The position numbers and the translations under genes are program-made. A stretch of 64,000 nt of DNA from Flaccisagitta enflata (lineage: Eukaryota > Chaetognatha > Sagittoidea > Aphragmophora), in assembly GCA_965153355.1 (NCBI GenBank), contig OZ231128.1:23374001-23438000 (forward strand), written 5' to 3'. The notes beneath the pieces are model-generated. The model saw nothing but the letters and a program-made list of their open reading frames with translations, was not told the origin of the DNA and did no database searches. This document shows, piece by piece, positions 13,707-40,773 of the stretch (position 1 is the stretch's first letter; each line of letters begins with the position of its first letter).

Positions 13707-15111
13707 TTCTTAAGGGTTAAAATGTTTTTGGAGTAAAATGTAACGCAAATGTCAATTTCACAAAAGTCAATTTCGCAAGAATCAATTTCGCAAATGTCAA
13801 TTTCACAATAAAATTAGGATCTGCTAAGAGGCAATGTCAATTTTTGCAATAAAAATGAAGCTAATTCTCGGACGGCGACGTTTATTTTTGGATCTGGGTG
13901 GTGTCGGGGTCTCTGGAACACCCCTCGGCGTGACCCAAAAGAGTTTCGAATTATCCGCGTTTTGATTATCGTTCCACTGAATGTTGGCCTTCCTGTTGAC
14001 CGACACTTACGCGCAGGACGACAATGTACGACGCGATGAATTCAAATGCAAGAAGAAATAAAAGAAGACAGAAAGACGGCCTCCGCACTTCGCAGGTATC
14101 GATGCGTTAAGGTCGGACGTCCTTGCCACATCGGGTAAGGCTAGAGCTCTTAGATACTTCCCAGGACGCACTTAGCGGGAAAGGTTGATGCAACGAAATG
14201 AGTTTAAAAGATGATAAGATGTTGGCTGCTAATGGCTAGGGCGGATCCCTGCCCCTGCTGAAGCGTACGATTGTCCGCAGCAACGTAGGAACACGAATAA
14301 CTCTTGCCGTCCACTTACCACCCAATCTCACACGAGGGGTGAATTGAAAGAATGTGATATGGATACTGGTTCTAGCTAGCGATGCACCACTTATAAGCCG
14401 GCATATCACCCCGTGCTTATTGCGATGCTGTCCTGCTCACTTGGGTGAGGTGTAATGGATGATTATTCAAATGCATCAGGTTCAGAGATTGTTCCAGTGA
14501 ATGATTGATTCCATGAAGTCTATACACGATGTTTATCGTATTCAAGGAGTCTTTACAAATTGATAATATTCGCCATCGATGATAGATGATAATGGACTCA
14601 TTGCTATCTGACTGTCAAATGGAATATGATGTAGTATGTATAAGAGGCGGCCCGATTGAATATCACTTCTTCAGAGACCCCGAATCTGTCTGAATGGAAA
14701 GAGAGACAGATGGGTAATCAATAACAATTGATATTCAATCGGTAATCAATTAATAACACTCAATGTTCAACAGGATGAATGATAACGTCATCAATAATGA
14801 AAGTATATATCAAACGCATATATCATTAAGGCTTAATATCGATTGTCAATGTCCATCAGAAATCCCTCTCTTACAGCTAAACTGTATGAATAATTTTATT
14901 GTTCTAAGTGCGGCAATTTCATTCAGTATCGAATCAATTGCTTTGGTGATCACGTGCATGTCGAAGGTTGCATACCCATTCTACATTGATACATAATTTG
15001 ACATTGTAGAATATTTACTGCTCGAGACTGCTTAGTCTGCTGCTTCTGTGCTGCATTTTTGCCCTTACCTTTTACAAAAATGTTTGATTTTCTGGAGTTG
15101 AAATTGAGCAA
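13707..15111. other. Region upstream of the - strand ORFs; no gene recognised
   Basis: The part next to the ORFs (13735-13830) has direct repeats of GTCAATTTCRCAA. A 60-codon ORF on the - strand (13824-14006) is too short to judge. From 14030 to 15000 the DNA is unique and mixed in composition. If the ORFs belong to an LTR element, its 5' LTR should be here, but I could not find a matching 3' copy near 12000. Confidence 0.4.
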
Positions 15112-15345
15112 AACAAGGCCAACACCTATAAGTCGCGTGCGAGACTTACTTATTTTTATAGTCGCCTAATAATAGAAGAATGTTATTTCCTGTAATGACG
15201 ATAATGAAAATAATTACCTATTGACCTATAATTGCCTACAATGACCTATGATTACCTATAATTACCTATAATTACCCATAATTAAATAATGACCTATAAG
15301 TACCTATAAAGACCTATGATTACCTACCCTTACCAGGCCTGAGCT
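15112..15345 (-). mobile_element. Helitron-like family A2, AACAAGGCC end with CCTATAATTA array
   Basis: AACAAGGCCAACACCTATAA and GTCGCGTGCGAGACTTA match the A2 copies at 48052 and the complements of 25289 and 43656. The interior is a degenerate array of ACCTATAATT units. The hairpin end is missing. Confidence 0.65.
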
Positions 15346-15361
15346 ATATAGCATTTTTGTC

Positions 15362-15520
15362 AACTATACAATACCAATACAATACTTTCAAGTATTGGGA
15401 CAATACAATACAATACCAATACAATACAATATCTATCAAAATTGTATACAATACATTATCATTGAATACAATACAATATAATATCTATATAACTATATAT
15501 TGTAATATTTATCAAGTAGT
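15362..15520 (+). repeat. (CAATA)n pentanucleotide-rich tract
   Basis: Repeated AATACAATAC and AATACCAATAC words in AT-rich DNA. No coding potential. Confidence 0.7.
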
Positions 15521-15875
15521 ATTAAGTAGTAATATATATAAAAAATAATTATAATCAAATGGTGTTCTGTTGATTTGAAGAAAAAAAAATAATTTTAATT
15601 ATTATATAAATATTGTTTTAGATAAGAAGAACTGAAAGATTTTCATATTCTTTTATATTGTCAAAATTTTTAGTTTATTCTTTGTTATTCTGTCTTCATC
15701 CTTTGTTTTGTTTTTTTTTGCTTTATCTATTATTTTTTTTTTTTATTTATCTTATTCTTTATTTTTATTTTTCTCTATTATCTTTTATTTTTGTCTTTCT
15801 TGATTATATTTTCTGTTTGTTTATCTGTCTCCATCTTTCTGTGTCTCTCTGTCGTCTTTCCCCTCTCTCTGTCCT

Positions 15876-15908
15876 NNNNNNNNNNNNNNNNNNNNNNNNN
15901 NNNNNNNN
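15876..15908. other. Assembly gap (33 N)
   Basis: A run of N flanked by pyrimidine-rich sequence on the left and purine-rich on the right. A collapsed simple repeat is likely. Confidence 0.95.
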
Positions 15909-16377
15909 GTAAGAAAGAAGAAAGACGAACAGAAGATGAAGAGGGGAAAAAGGTTAAACCCCCACGAAACTTACAAAGGTGTAATGACAGGAGACGGAAT
16001 GACGGAATGACAGAAAAGACAGAGGAATGGACAAGCAAAGGGAAAACCAAAACACGGATGTACAGCTGAACGAATGTCAAGGGATTAACAAATTATAATC
16101 ATTTTAGGTGGGTTTCTAATGTCGTCACTCGTCAGTTTAGAAATTAAACAGAGCCTACATGAAAGGACTTGCCTGAATTTCGCTCAGTATTACGAGGGTA
16201 AATTGCTCCGTGTTACTGTAAGTAAGACTGGATGGCATAAATGAGAAAAGGACAAACGTAGACAAGCAGACAGTAAGAAAAACAGAGACAGACAGGTAAA
16301 GAGAGAGACCGACCGAAGCAGACAAACAAACAGGCAGGTAGACAAACAAACGGACAGACAGACAGGCAAACCAACAG

Positions 16378-16380
16378 GCG

Positions 16381-16438
<58 letters not shown>

Positions 16439-16500
16439 TAGAGAGACAGACTGAGTGGAGGTAAGAACGTGGGAGGCCAACCAATCATGAGCTCACAGCT
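16378..16500 (+). repeat. (GACA)n plus shared flank, copy of the intron-1 repeat
   Basis: The GACA array is followed by AGGTAAGAACGTGGGAGGCC and AATCATGAGCTCACAGC. The same order is at 22706-22832, so a dispersed element carries this microsatellite. Confidence 0.75.
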
Positions 16501-17241
16501 CGTTTCCTACAAATGCGCTGGGCCTTGGGAATTAGCTGAAGAAAATGGAAGGTGAAAGAGAAAAAGTGCGGTGAGAGGAGCAAACCAACAGACTAACTCA
16601 AAAGTAGTGAGTTACCACAAGGCAAAGTTCATAATCATTCTGTTTATTATGAAGTCTCAAGCACGTCTAATGAACTTGCTCCACCCTCCTGCGCCTATGC
16701 TGTATTTCACAACTGTTTCCTTTGACATATTCAGCATATTGTTATTGTGACACTATAATGATAGATTTTTATGGTGATTATAAAAGTCTGAATCATTAAT
16801 ATGGAGAACGGCTTCAGGAAGAAAATATTAAATCTGAAGGATAAAATCGAAATTTGAAAGCTTGAAAATTTTTACTCTGACTATGACGTGCTGTTTCGGT
16901 TGTCTTTATTTCTTTATCACATCATTTGATTACTTTTGTGTTACTGTTTAGCTTTCATCAATCGTGATGCTATTAGAATGAGGAAAATAACGATCATAAA
17001 AATATCAGTACGAACATGGTCATCCGCACGTGAATAGAGAGGAAAGATTGATGCTGAGGGACTCAACAGCCAGCAGCCTAATAGTAATACGACACTTGAG
17101 ATGTAAGGAAAGAGAAGAGAAAATGGCGAAAAACTAATAAGAAAAGCATAAATCAGGAGAGAAGGAAAAGTGCTTTCGGACATCGGTACATAATATGCTC
17201 CACAATTATAGAAACAACAACAAAAAATATACCGTAAGTGG

Positions 17242-17600
17242 CATAAGTGTTAGATGGTCAGCGGTCCCCGATGCCTCTGAGTTAGTGTACGTAGGGATGA
17301 CTAGATGAGATGGAGAAAGGGGCAACGGCCCCGAAGGGTCCGAAAACCTATGTTTGGGCTGTTGGGGTGTCGTGGGGAGATTTTTGGCCATCGGTAAAAT
17401 GCCATTGGGCTACATTTTGGGCCGCGAGGTTCAAATTTGGTTGAAAATGCCTGGATCTGGGTTTCAAGGCCTGGATTTTCACCCCGAGGATGGAATTTGG
17501 GCCTCAAAGTAAGGATTTGAGCTTAATGGCAAGGATTTGGGCCTCAAGGCTGTGATTTAGGCCTTAAGGCATGGATTTGGGCCTCTAGGCTGGGATTTGA
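17242..17600 (-). repeat. Family-B repeat, reverse orientation
   Basis: Starts GTTAGATGGTCAGCGGTCCC and continues GGGGCAACGGCCCCGAAGGG. It then has six or more units of about 22 bp of the type GGATTTGGGCCTCAAGGC up to 17600. Confidence 0.7.
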
Positions 17601-18222
17601 CCGGGAGGGAAAAAAGCAGGACAAATTTGCCTACATGTTAAGAAGTCAATGACGACGACGACAACAACAACAAGGACTAAGGCTTTGTATCAGTTACAGG
17701 CGCAATTCCGTTGCTCGCGTGTCCGTTGAAGCGGGTTGTAACTGAACTTATCCGTGCAAGACCGATGTTGCTAATCTTATGCATCGACCAAATTATCTGT
17801 AATATTCTCACGTTCAACTTGTAAGTTCACTGCAAATCGGTGGTAATATGTATGCTACGTCAGAACATTAAATCTCATGGTTATACGACACCTGCTCTTC
17901 TAATCTATGCGGTGAACGACCAGAATAAGAATAAGGTTTCGTAGACACGATCTTACTTTCTTACTTTATCTTACTTTCTGTTATTCTGTCTGTCTGTGTA
18001 TCTGCTTTCTCCCTGTTTGTCTCCGTTCTTTCTGTCTGTCTGTTCGTCTGTTTGTGTGTCAGTCTTTGTCTATGGTTTGTTCTGATTAATGACTTGTATC
18101 GCCCTAACATTTTCAACCTACACAAACCGTAATCCTTAGATATGGCTTGGAATCCAAACAAAATGTTCATTTAATCATCGACATAAAAAATTAAGGTGAA
18201 GATAAAAGGGAACGTTTGAAAA

Positions 18223-18846
18223 AACAAGGCCGGATACACGGCTTCCCCAGTCACGTGCGGGTTGGCAGGAGCAGAGCTGGAGAAGGTCACTGAAGCATTT
18301 AGGTAGGAGCAGCAAGCTCAAAAATGCCAAAAAAGTAAATAGTCGCAAAAGCGTTTGGTGGTCAACGGTACCCGTGCCCTGCCCAAGTAGGTTGTGATTG
18401 TATTGAGGGAGGGAGTAGGACAGCGGCTCAGAAGCGAAGGGGTCGATGACCTATGCTTTCGCACAGCGGAGGGGGGGGGAGGCTAGCCTAATTTGGCAGA
18501 AATTTGCAGAAATCGGCAGAAATCGGCAGAATTGGGTAGAATTTGGGCCTCGAGGCTAGAATTTTGGCCTCGTGGTAGGAGGGATACGAAGGAGGAGGAG
18601 GAGGAGGAGGAGGAGGAGAAAATTCCCCATATGCGTGTAAGCATAGGTCATCCCCCCCCACCTTTGGGGCTGCTGCCCAAAAGGGGGCCAACTGACTGAC
18701 CGACCGACGGACCAACCGACCGACCAACCGACCGATGGACTGACTAACCGACCAACTGACGCAACCGACCAACCAACCGACCGAAGCAACCGATCGGCCG
18801 ACCGACATAGCGGGGTGTAGAGTCGCGTAGCACGCAACCAAAAAAA
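18223..18846 (-). mobile_element. Composite A+B Helitron-like element
   Basis: AACAAGGCCGGATACACGGC opens the element. After AAAGTAAATAGTCGCAAAAG the sequence becomes family B (GGTCAACGGTACCCGTGCCC onward to GGGGCTGCTGCCCAAAAGGG). It then returns to the family-A (CCGA)n array and the end GAGTCGCGTAGCACGCAACC followed by AAAAAA. The B part spans about 18338-18688. Confidence 0.72.
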
Positions 18847-19178
18847 CACGACACGCCGAGAGGCCTGAGATGCGAGATTTAAATGGAAAACGATGTCAAC
18901 AAAACGAATGCTTACACACAAAAAAGCAGAAAATCTGTTAACACATTCGACACCAGAAGATGGCGCGCGCAACACCAGTGGGAGACAAAAACCACTTCAA
19001 ACGGGAATGTGTCAACAACAATCTGCTTAGTTTCTCCACATGACAATTCCATTTATCACAACAACCACGATATCAACAAAAACATCAACCAACAAACAAA
19101 CTCGTACTGCCACCTTCGGTGATAGTAACAATCGCTGCGGTAACTTTTACAACCACCAACTCGACGACGACGATGAAA

Positions 19179-19320
19179 AACAAGGCCAAGTAGGCCAAAA
19201 AGATGCGACGTGTGGATCGTCGAACGAATGCGTTACCCCACAGACCAACCGACCGACCAACTGACCAACCGACGGACACAGCCTGTTATACTTATAGAGG
19301 TGCTTTGTCGCACCTAAAAA
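19179..19320 (-). mobile_element. Helitron-like family A variant with AGGTGC hairpin
   Basis: Starts AACAAGGCCAAGTAGGCC, has a short CCGA array, and ends CTTATAGAGGTGC-TTTGTC-GCACCT (hairpin 19298-19315) followed by AAAAA. The stem differs entirely from the common AGTCGCGT stem, but the pairing and the A-tail are kept. A relative without a clear hairpin is at 34951-35060. Confidence 0.68.
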
Positions 19321-19335
19321 ACCGCAAGTATCTCG

Positions 19336-19337
<2 letters not shown>

Positions 19338-19407
<70 letters not shown>

Positions 19408-19412
19408 CGACG

Positions 19413-19470
<58 letters not shown>

Positions 19471-19581
19471 GGATTAAAGCAATGACACTCACCTACTGCA
19501 CAACCCTTACCAACTTCGAAATGCTAGAGCGTGACATCGCTTTTAAAATAATCGTACTACAAAGAAATCTAGCAAAAACAA

Positions 19582-19671
<90 letters not shown>

Positions 19672-19695
19672 AAACAAAAACAAAAACAACAACCA
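19338..19695 (+). repeat. Two long (CAA)n arrays
   Basis: Nearly perfect CAA repeats at 19338-19470 and 19574-19690, separated by about 100 bp of unique DNA. Confidence 0.95.
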
Positions 19696-19931
19696 GTCAA
19701 ACACAATGTCTCGATCTTTTACAGATGGACCCGCAAATCTGGTAGCTGTAAAATTCTTTCACAGCCGAGATAGACATTAAAAGAAAACAGCTTGAAAGGA
19801 CTTACATCTGTTATGGGAGGAATTCTGTAAAAAGGCGTAAACGTTGAAATTTCACTTGTAGATGTAGATTTCACTTCACTTGCCTCCTTTCCCCTCACTT
19901 TCGTCCATTCTTGTTTTTACCTTATCATTTT

Positions 19932-20755
19932 TGACAGCAGCCCCAAAGAATAAATGTCTATGAGACCTGGGGAGCTAAAGTACGTATCCTTCCAGGTCGT
20001 GTGTCAGGCTTCTCAAGCCTCTGGGCTCAAATCAGCCTGTCAGGCCTCAATCTGCCTCTCAGGCATCAAATCAACCTCTCAGGCCTCATCTAATCTATAG
20101 GGACCCAAAGTCAGCTCACGGGGCATAAATCCCAGCTCTCAGGCTATCAAATCAGCCTCATGGGCCTCAAATTCAGCCATTTGGGCTTTTAATCCAGCCT
20201 CTCAGGCCTCAAATTCCCATTGAATAACATGGCAAATTGACAACAAATTGAGAAAAAATCCAAAGGGCCGATGTCCTGTAGGACACAGGGAGCAAAGTCC
20301 ATGTCGTCCTTCCGTCATTGCAGCCTTTTAAAACTTCTCAAGCCTCCCCGGACTCCAAAATCAGCCTGTCCAGGCGCTCAAATCCTGGCCTCTCAGGCCT
20401 CACGTCTAGCTCTCAAGCCTCAAATCCAGCCTCTCAGGCCCCTCAATCCAGCCTCTTGGGCCTCAAATACAACCTCGGGCCTCAAATCCAGCCTCATGGG
20501 CCTCAAATTCAGCCATTTGGGCTTTTAATCCAGCCTCTCAGGCCAGAAATTCCCATTGAATAACATGGCAAATTGACAAAAAAATTAGAAAAGTCCAGTC
20601 AATGAATATTAGCAAATTACCCCAAATATGTCTCTCAGGGCCAGTAGCTGGAGAATTCACCCGTCCTGGGACGTGGCCCTTGGGCCGCTGCCCTGCTCCC
20701 ACTCCACCTCTTTATTTGATTACTCCAAGCGGGGCATCGGGTACCGCTGACCGTG
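19932..20755 (+). repeat. Family-B repeat with internal ~340-bp duplication
   Basis: Begins GCAGCCCCAAAGAATAAATG and ends TGGGCCGCTGCCCTGCTCCC and GGGGCATCGGGTACCGCTGA. The middle is GGCCTCAAATCCAGCCTCTC minisatellite. The segment from CCTCATGGGCCTCAAATTCA to AACATGGCAAATTGACAA occurs twice (20155-20245 and 20492-20580). Confidence 0.78.
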
Positions 20756-20779
20756 TGCGATCCTTGGATGACGGTTCAT

Positions 20780-21310
20780 TCTTTCCTTTCAGAGTGAGTC
20801 ATTTCTTCCACGCTCGTGATAGAAACTCGGTCAGGTCGTGTGCCAGCAGCTCATTCCACCAAACAGTCATGACGTAGCATTCCTGGCTGCAGCCACTCTC
20901 GCTCGTAACACGAGCGCACGCACATGAACAACGTTTAATTAAGCAACAGTGATGGTCGAAGCGCAAACGCTACGCTCGCACGAACGCGCCACGCCAGACA
21001 GCTCATTCTGCAAGCAGTCACCAACGCGGAAACTTTACGTGCTCGCTCGGCGGGCGCGCGATTAACCGTTCCATTAAACAGTCATGGCGTGAAACTACCG
21101 TTCTGCAGCCGCCTCACTTTACTGAACGTACGCACCTCTATCGCGACGTAAACACAAAATCGCGCGCTCAAATTACGACGCAAATGCGTGCACGGACACG
21201 CACGAACACGAACATTGCTTTAAGCGGTTGTCGTAGTGGGTGCGGCGTGTCCGAAGCAGAAAAAAGCCGGTTATCTTTGTTCGCCTCGATTTCAGCTCAA
21301 CCGCGCGGAA
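20780..21310. promoter_or_regulatory. CpG-rich unique block with two diverged ~60-bp copies
   Basis: This is the most CpG-dense non-coding stretch in the window (CGCTCGTAACACGAGCGCAC and similar). The text around AAACAGTCATGACGT/GGCGT with CTGCAGCC recurs at 20858-20905 and 21075-21115. No gene starts here in the sequence seen. A promoter or an old element is possible. Confidence 0.25.
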
Positions 21311-21330
21311 GATTTATTCGCTTTCTCTGC

Positions 21331-21332
<2 letters not shown>

Positions 21333-21425
<93 letters not shown>

Positions 21426-21443
21426 ATTATATATATGTATATA

Positions 21444-21488
<45 letters not shown>

Positions 21489-21530
21489 GTATGTATGTAT
21501 GTATCTCTCTCTCTCTCTCTCTCTCTCTGA
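21333..21530 (+). repeat. (AT)n then (TC)n microsatellite
   Basis: About 150 bp of TA dinucleotides with a few TATG interruptions, then GTATGTATGTAT, then TCTCTCTC to 21528. Confidence 0.95.
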
Positions 21531-21574
21531 TAGTTACTTCCATACTCCTTCGATGGCCACAAGAGAGTCTCAAA

Positions 21575-21770
21575 CTGGGAAGGACATGATATTACATGAG
21601 ATGACATTGAAAGGACATGATATTACATGTGATGACATGGAAAGGACATGATATTACCTGACACGGAAAGGGCATGATATTACATGACATTACATGACAT
21701 GGAAAGGACATGATATTACATGAGGTGACATAGAAAGGACATGATATTACATGAGATGACATGATTCTTT
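21575..21770 (+). repeat. ~30-bp tandem repeat (AAAGGACATGATATTACATG)
   Basis: Six or so imperfect copies, spacing 30-36 bp, each with GGACATGATATTACATGA and GATGACAT. Confidence 0.85.
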
Positions 21771-21939
21771 TTATTATGAGTTGGAGTTTAATAAAAGGAT
21801 AGAGAAAAAAAAATAAAAAGATAGGTCTCAGGACTTAGATTTGGGCCTGAGAACTGCGATTTGGGCCTGGATAGGAACAATTATTACAAACCGCTCGCAA
21901 ACACCCCAAAATAAGTACCCCGGGGGTACAACGATGCGT

Positions 21940-22239
21940 CCACATGCGGCTTAGCTCATTAAGAATGATGCAATATTGCATCAGTCATGTGGAATGATGC
22001 AATATTGCATCAGTCATGTGGAATGATGCAATATTGCATCAGTCAAGTGGAATGATGCAATGAGTTAACATTTTAGGTGATTTACTTGAGTTTGAACCAA
22101 TTTCGACTCGTGTGTTACGGACCGACGGACGTACCGACGGACGGACGGACGGACGGACGGACGGACCGACGGACGGACGGACCGACGGACCGACGGACGG
22201 ACAAAGCCTCCTATAGAGATGCGTGGACGCATCTAGAAA
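21940..22239 (-). mobile_element. Helitron-like variant with AGATGCGT hairpin
   Basis: Contains CGATGCGTCCACATGCGGC (21932-21951), then three to four ~30-bp units of AATGATGCAATATTGCATCA. A GGAC/CCGA array follows (22118-22200), then ACAAAGCCTCCTATAG. The end is a perfect hairpin AGATGCGT-GG-ACGCATCT (22217-22234) followed by AGAAA. The left boundary is uncertain. Confidence 0.6.
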
Positions 22240-22374
22240 TGAAAGCAACGCAGAGACTTATCGGCTTTGACTGCAGCAAGCTGAGAACAGCTGTGTCAAA
22301 TCAAATCAAACAGTTTATTGCTCGCCTATGCCAATGTACTTTTTGTGCATATTAACAATTGTAATTGCCATTAA

Positions 22375-29819
<7,445 letters not shown>

Positions 29820-30329
29820 CGAAATCGATAAAAGTAAAGAAGAAGAAGAAGAAGAAGAAGAAGAAGAAGAAGAAGAAGAAGAGGATTGAATTCTTGCGCG
29901 AGTAAAAAAGAATGCCGCTGGGAAGCCTTAAATGTTTCAAGAATTTCAGCCTACGGCACATGATAAAAACAATGCATCCAACAGATAATGTTATATGTGT
30001 TTGAAAACAACGCGTATAGCCATTAAAATGTATTGCGACGACAACTTACTCTGAAAAACATGGATAGAGTAAAAAGATGATAACACAATCTATCAGCACA
30101 ATGTTTTGGCAGGAGGGAGCCAATTTCTCCATATGCGTGGAGTGTTTTCCTTATTCGTTTTATCATATGTACTTTATCGTTTTGGGTAAAATGATTTTCA
30201 TATGTAAATCATCTGCTTTTCCTATCCCTTTGATTCGAAGCCTTAAAAGGATCAATACATCTGAAATTCTCCGCATTGTGCCGCCATATAAACTACAGTC
30301 TGCTCCCATGCGAGAAGCAATTTAGCATA

Positions 30330-30330
<1 letters not shown>
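29820..30330 (+). other. Probable 3' UTR and downstream flank of ARHGAP39
   Basis: After the stop there is a (GAA)n tract at 29838-29882, then AT-rich unique sequence. A non-canonical poly(A) signal ATTAAA lies at 30022-30027. No AATAAA was found close to the stop. The transcript end is inferred only. Confidence 0.35.
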
Positions 30331-32589
<2,259 letters not shown>

Positions 32590-32590
<1 letters not shown>

Positions 32591-32675
32591 CCATGCTGCG
32601 TCACGACCAACCATGCTGCGTCACGACGAACCTTGCTGCGTCACGACCAACCATGCTGCGTCACAACCAACCTTT
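32590..32675 (+). promoter_or_regulatory. Four tandem 21-bp units, TGCTGCGTCACGACCAACCA
   Basis: Units begin at about 32594, 32611, 32632 and 32653. TGCTGCGTCA differs by one base from the Maf recognition half TGCTGAGTCA and resembles CRE/AP-1 sites. About 30 bp further is ATGACGTAC. It lies 0.9 kb upstream of the first detected exon of the unknown gene. A regulatory role is inferred only. Confidence 0.35.
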
Positions 32676-32879
32676 TTGCAGCGCCAATGACGTACAATGG
32701 AACCGAGCTGAGGTGGAACCGCGTTAGATGGAGCACCGAGCAGAACGAAGCAAAGCACGCCCAAGCTAAAGCAAATCCTACTTATATCGCTTGACATTTT
32801 CTTCATAAGGTCAAAGTGGAAGCGAAATTCGATTTCACCCAATCACTCAGGGACAAAGGCCGTAAAACTTCAAGTCCGT

Positions 32880-32894
32880 GTGTGCGCGCGCGCG

Positions 32895-32952
<58 letters not shown>
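32880..32952 (+). repeat. (GC)n/(GA)n microsatellite
   Basis: GTGTGCGCGCGCGCGCACGA leads into about 28 GA units. Confidence 0.95.
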
Positions 32953-32955
<3 letters not shown>

Positions 32956-33533
32956 TGGCAGTAGATCTAGAGAGACTTGAGATAACGATGCAGAGCAGAC
33001 AGAAGACAGAGAAGCATAAGGAGACAGACAGACAGACAAATTAACAGAGACCAAGACCGAGCCCTATGATAATAGAGGCCGACAGAAACAGACAGACAGT
33101 GAAAGAAGCAGACAGAAACAGAGAGGGACTTAATTTTATTTACATTAGCTACGACTATGTTTACCATTATATTTACCACTATATTTTGTAAGAATGTCGC
33201 TTGTTTAGCTGTTGTTGGGGAGTGTATCCATGTGTGACAGCCCCTTGCAACGGCTAAACAAGCAAAATTCTTATAGAAATAGTATGGGAAAATTGAAGTC
33301 GAAATGATTTTAAAATGTTCCTCAAAAAATTTAGCAAAATATTGATATTATATGGATATATTGATATACATGGAATTGTTTTAATTTAACCAAGGTCATA
33401 TGTACAAAATCTTTTTTTTAATTTATATTTCAAACATCATCCCTACAGCATGTAATTTTGGCAATACTTGCCCCCATTATCTCAAGTCTAGACAAGGTCT
33501 ACTATATGAAGCTTGAATCTCCTTCCTTATCAG

Positions 33534-39646
<6,113 letters not shown>

Positions 39647-40765
39647 ACGCGAACAAGTCCATAAGAAAATCACGTCGCTTAGAAATCAAATCGAAAGAAA
39701 CATATGTTATATATATGGAAGGTGGCGGTTGGAATTACTACCCCAGTTGTGCGTACATAGTCCTTTCTGCATCTAGATTTAATCAAAGCTTCGGCGCAAT
39801 CGATGAAAAGAACTCCCCCTGTTGTCAATAATTTACATACAAGCTAATCATGAATCGACGGGGGATGAGATTAAGGAGGAGGAGGTCAACTTTCGCATTC
39901 TATTCTAATCATATTTTGGATTGAACTAACCTGTTCATAAACTCTTTAAAAACGAATACACCCTTAAATCACTCCATTTGATCGCCATTCCTACTTGATG
40001 TTGGGCTCAAACTTAGGTGATTATATTGAATGATTGCTTTGAAAGATTACTCTGAAAGATTAGTTTCGGCATGGATTTCTCCCCATTTGGTTGCTCACCA
40101 TAGTCATAGAGTATTTGCGCTTACAATCATGTATGCAAGTTGTAGAACCAGAGATTAATTTCATGTTATCAGACAAAATTCACACCAAATTTCTTCTCTT
40201 TTGACCTCTTCTCCTTACAAACCTCAGCTCATTGAAACTTTGNNNNNNNNNNAGAAGAAGAGATAGAGAAAGAAAAAGAAGATAAAGAAGAATAAAAAGA
40301 AGAAGAAACATTAAAAAAAGTTGAAATATTGGTCCCCGGCTCCTAAAGGACCGCTGTCAGAAACCGTTACTTGACATTTTCTTTGAATGTTGATTCACAT
40401 GATAACACGCACGATTAAGCCTCATGGAAGCGTAGTTTTTTTCCCCCACTGGGAATAAACATCAGTTTTGAGTAGGCTGTAGCCTCGAACTGCCGCGCAC
40501 TGTTCCATACACTTTTCTTATGATGGCACAATTCAGTGGTTGTTTTTTTTTTTGTTTCTTACAAGAAGAATATAATCACCATATCTGGCTGTTGCTCTGA
40601 CCGAGACATTTGTTTATTTTGCCTCGCCTTTTATTGGATCACTTTCATGCTCAAATATTGCGCCCGTTGTATACGTATACTGAAACGTATACAACAGAGT
40701 TGTGCAACCTTTATGCAATGCTTTACGACATGATAACCTAAGTTTTGAAGATATGCGTGTTATCT
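39647..40765. other. 3' flank of the unknown gene; one N gap
   Basis: Unique AT-rich DNA with no ORF of note. N gap at 40243-40252, followed by a purine tract (AGAAGAAGAGATAGAG) to 40317. An AATAAA lies at about 40453, too distant to assign. Confidence 0.4.
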
Positions 40766-40773
40766 GTAAGTAA

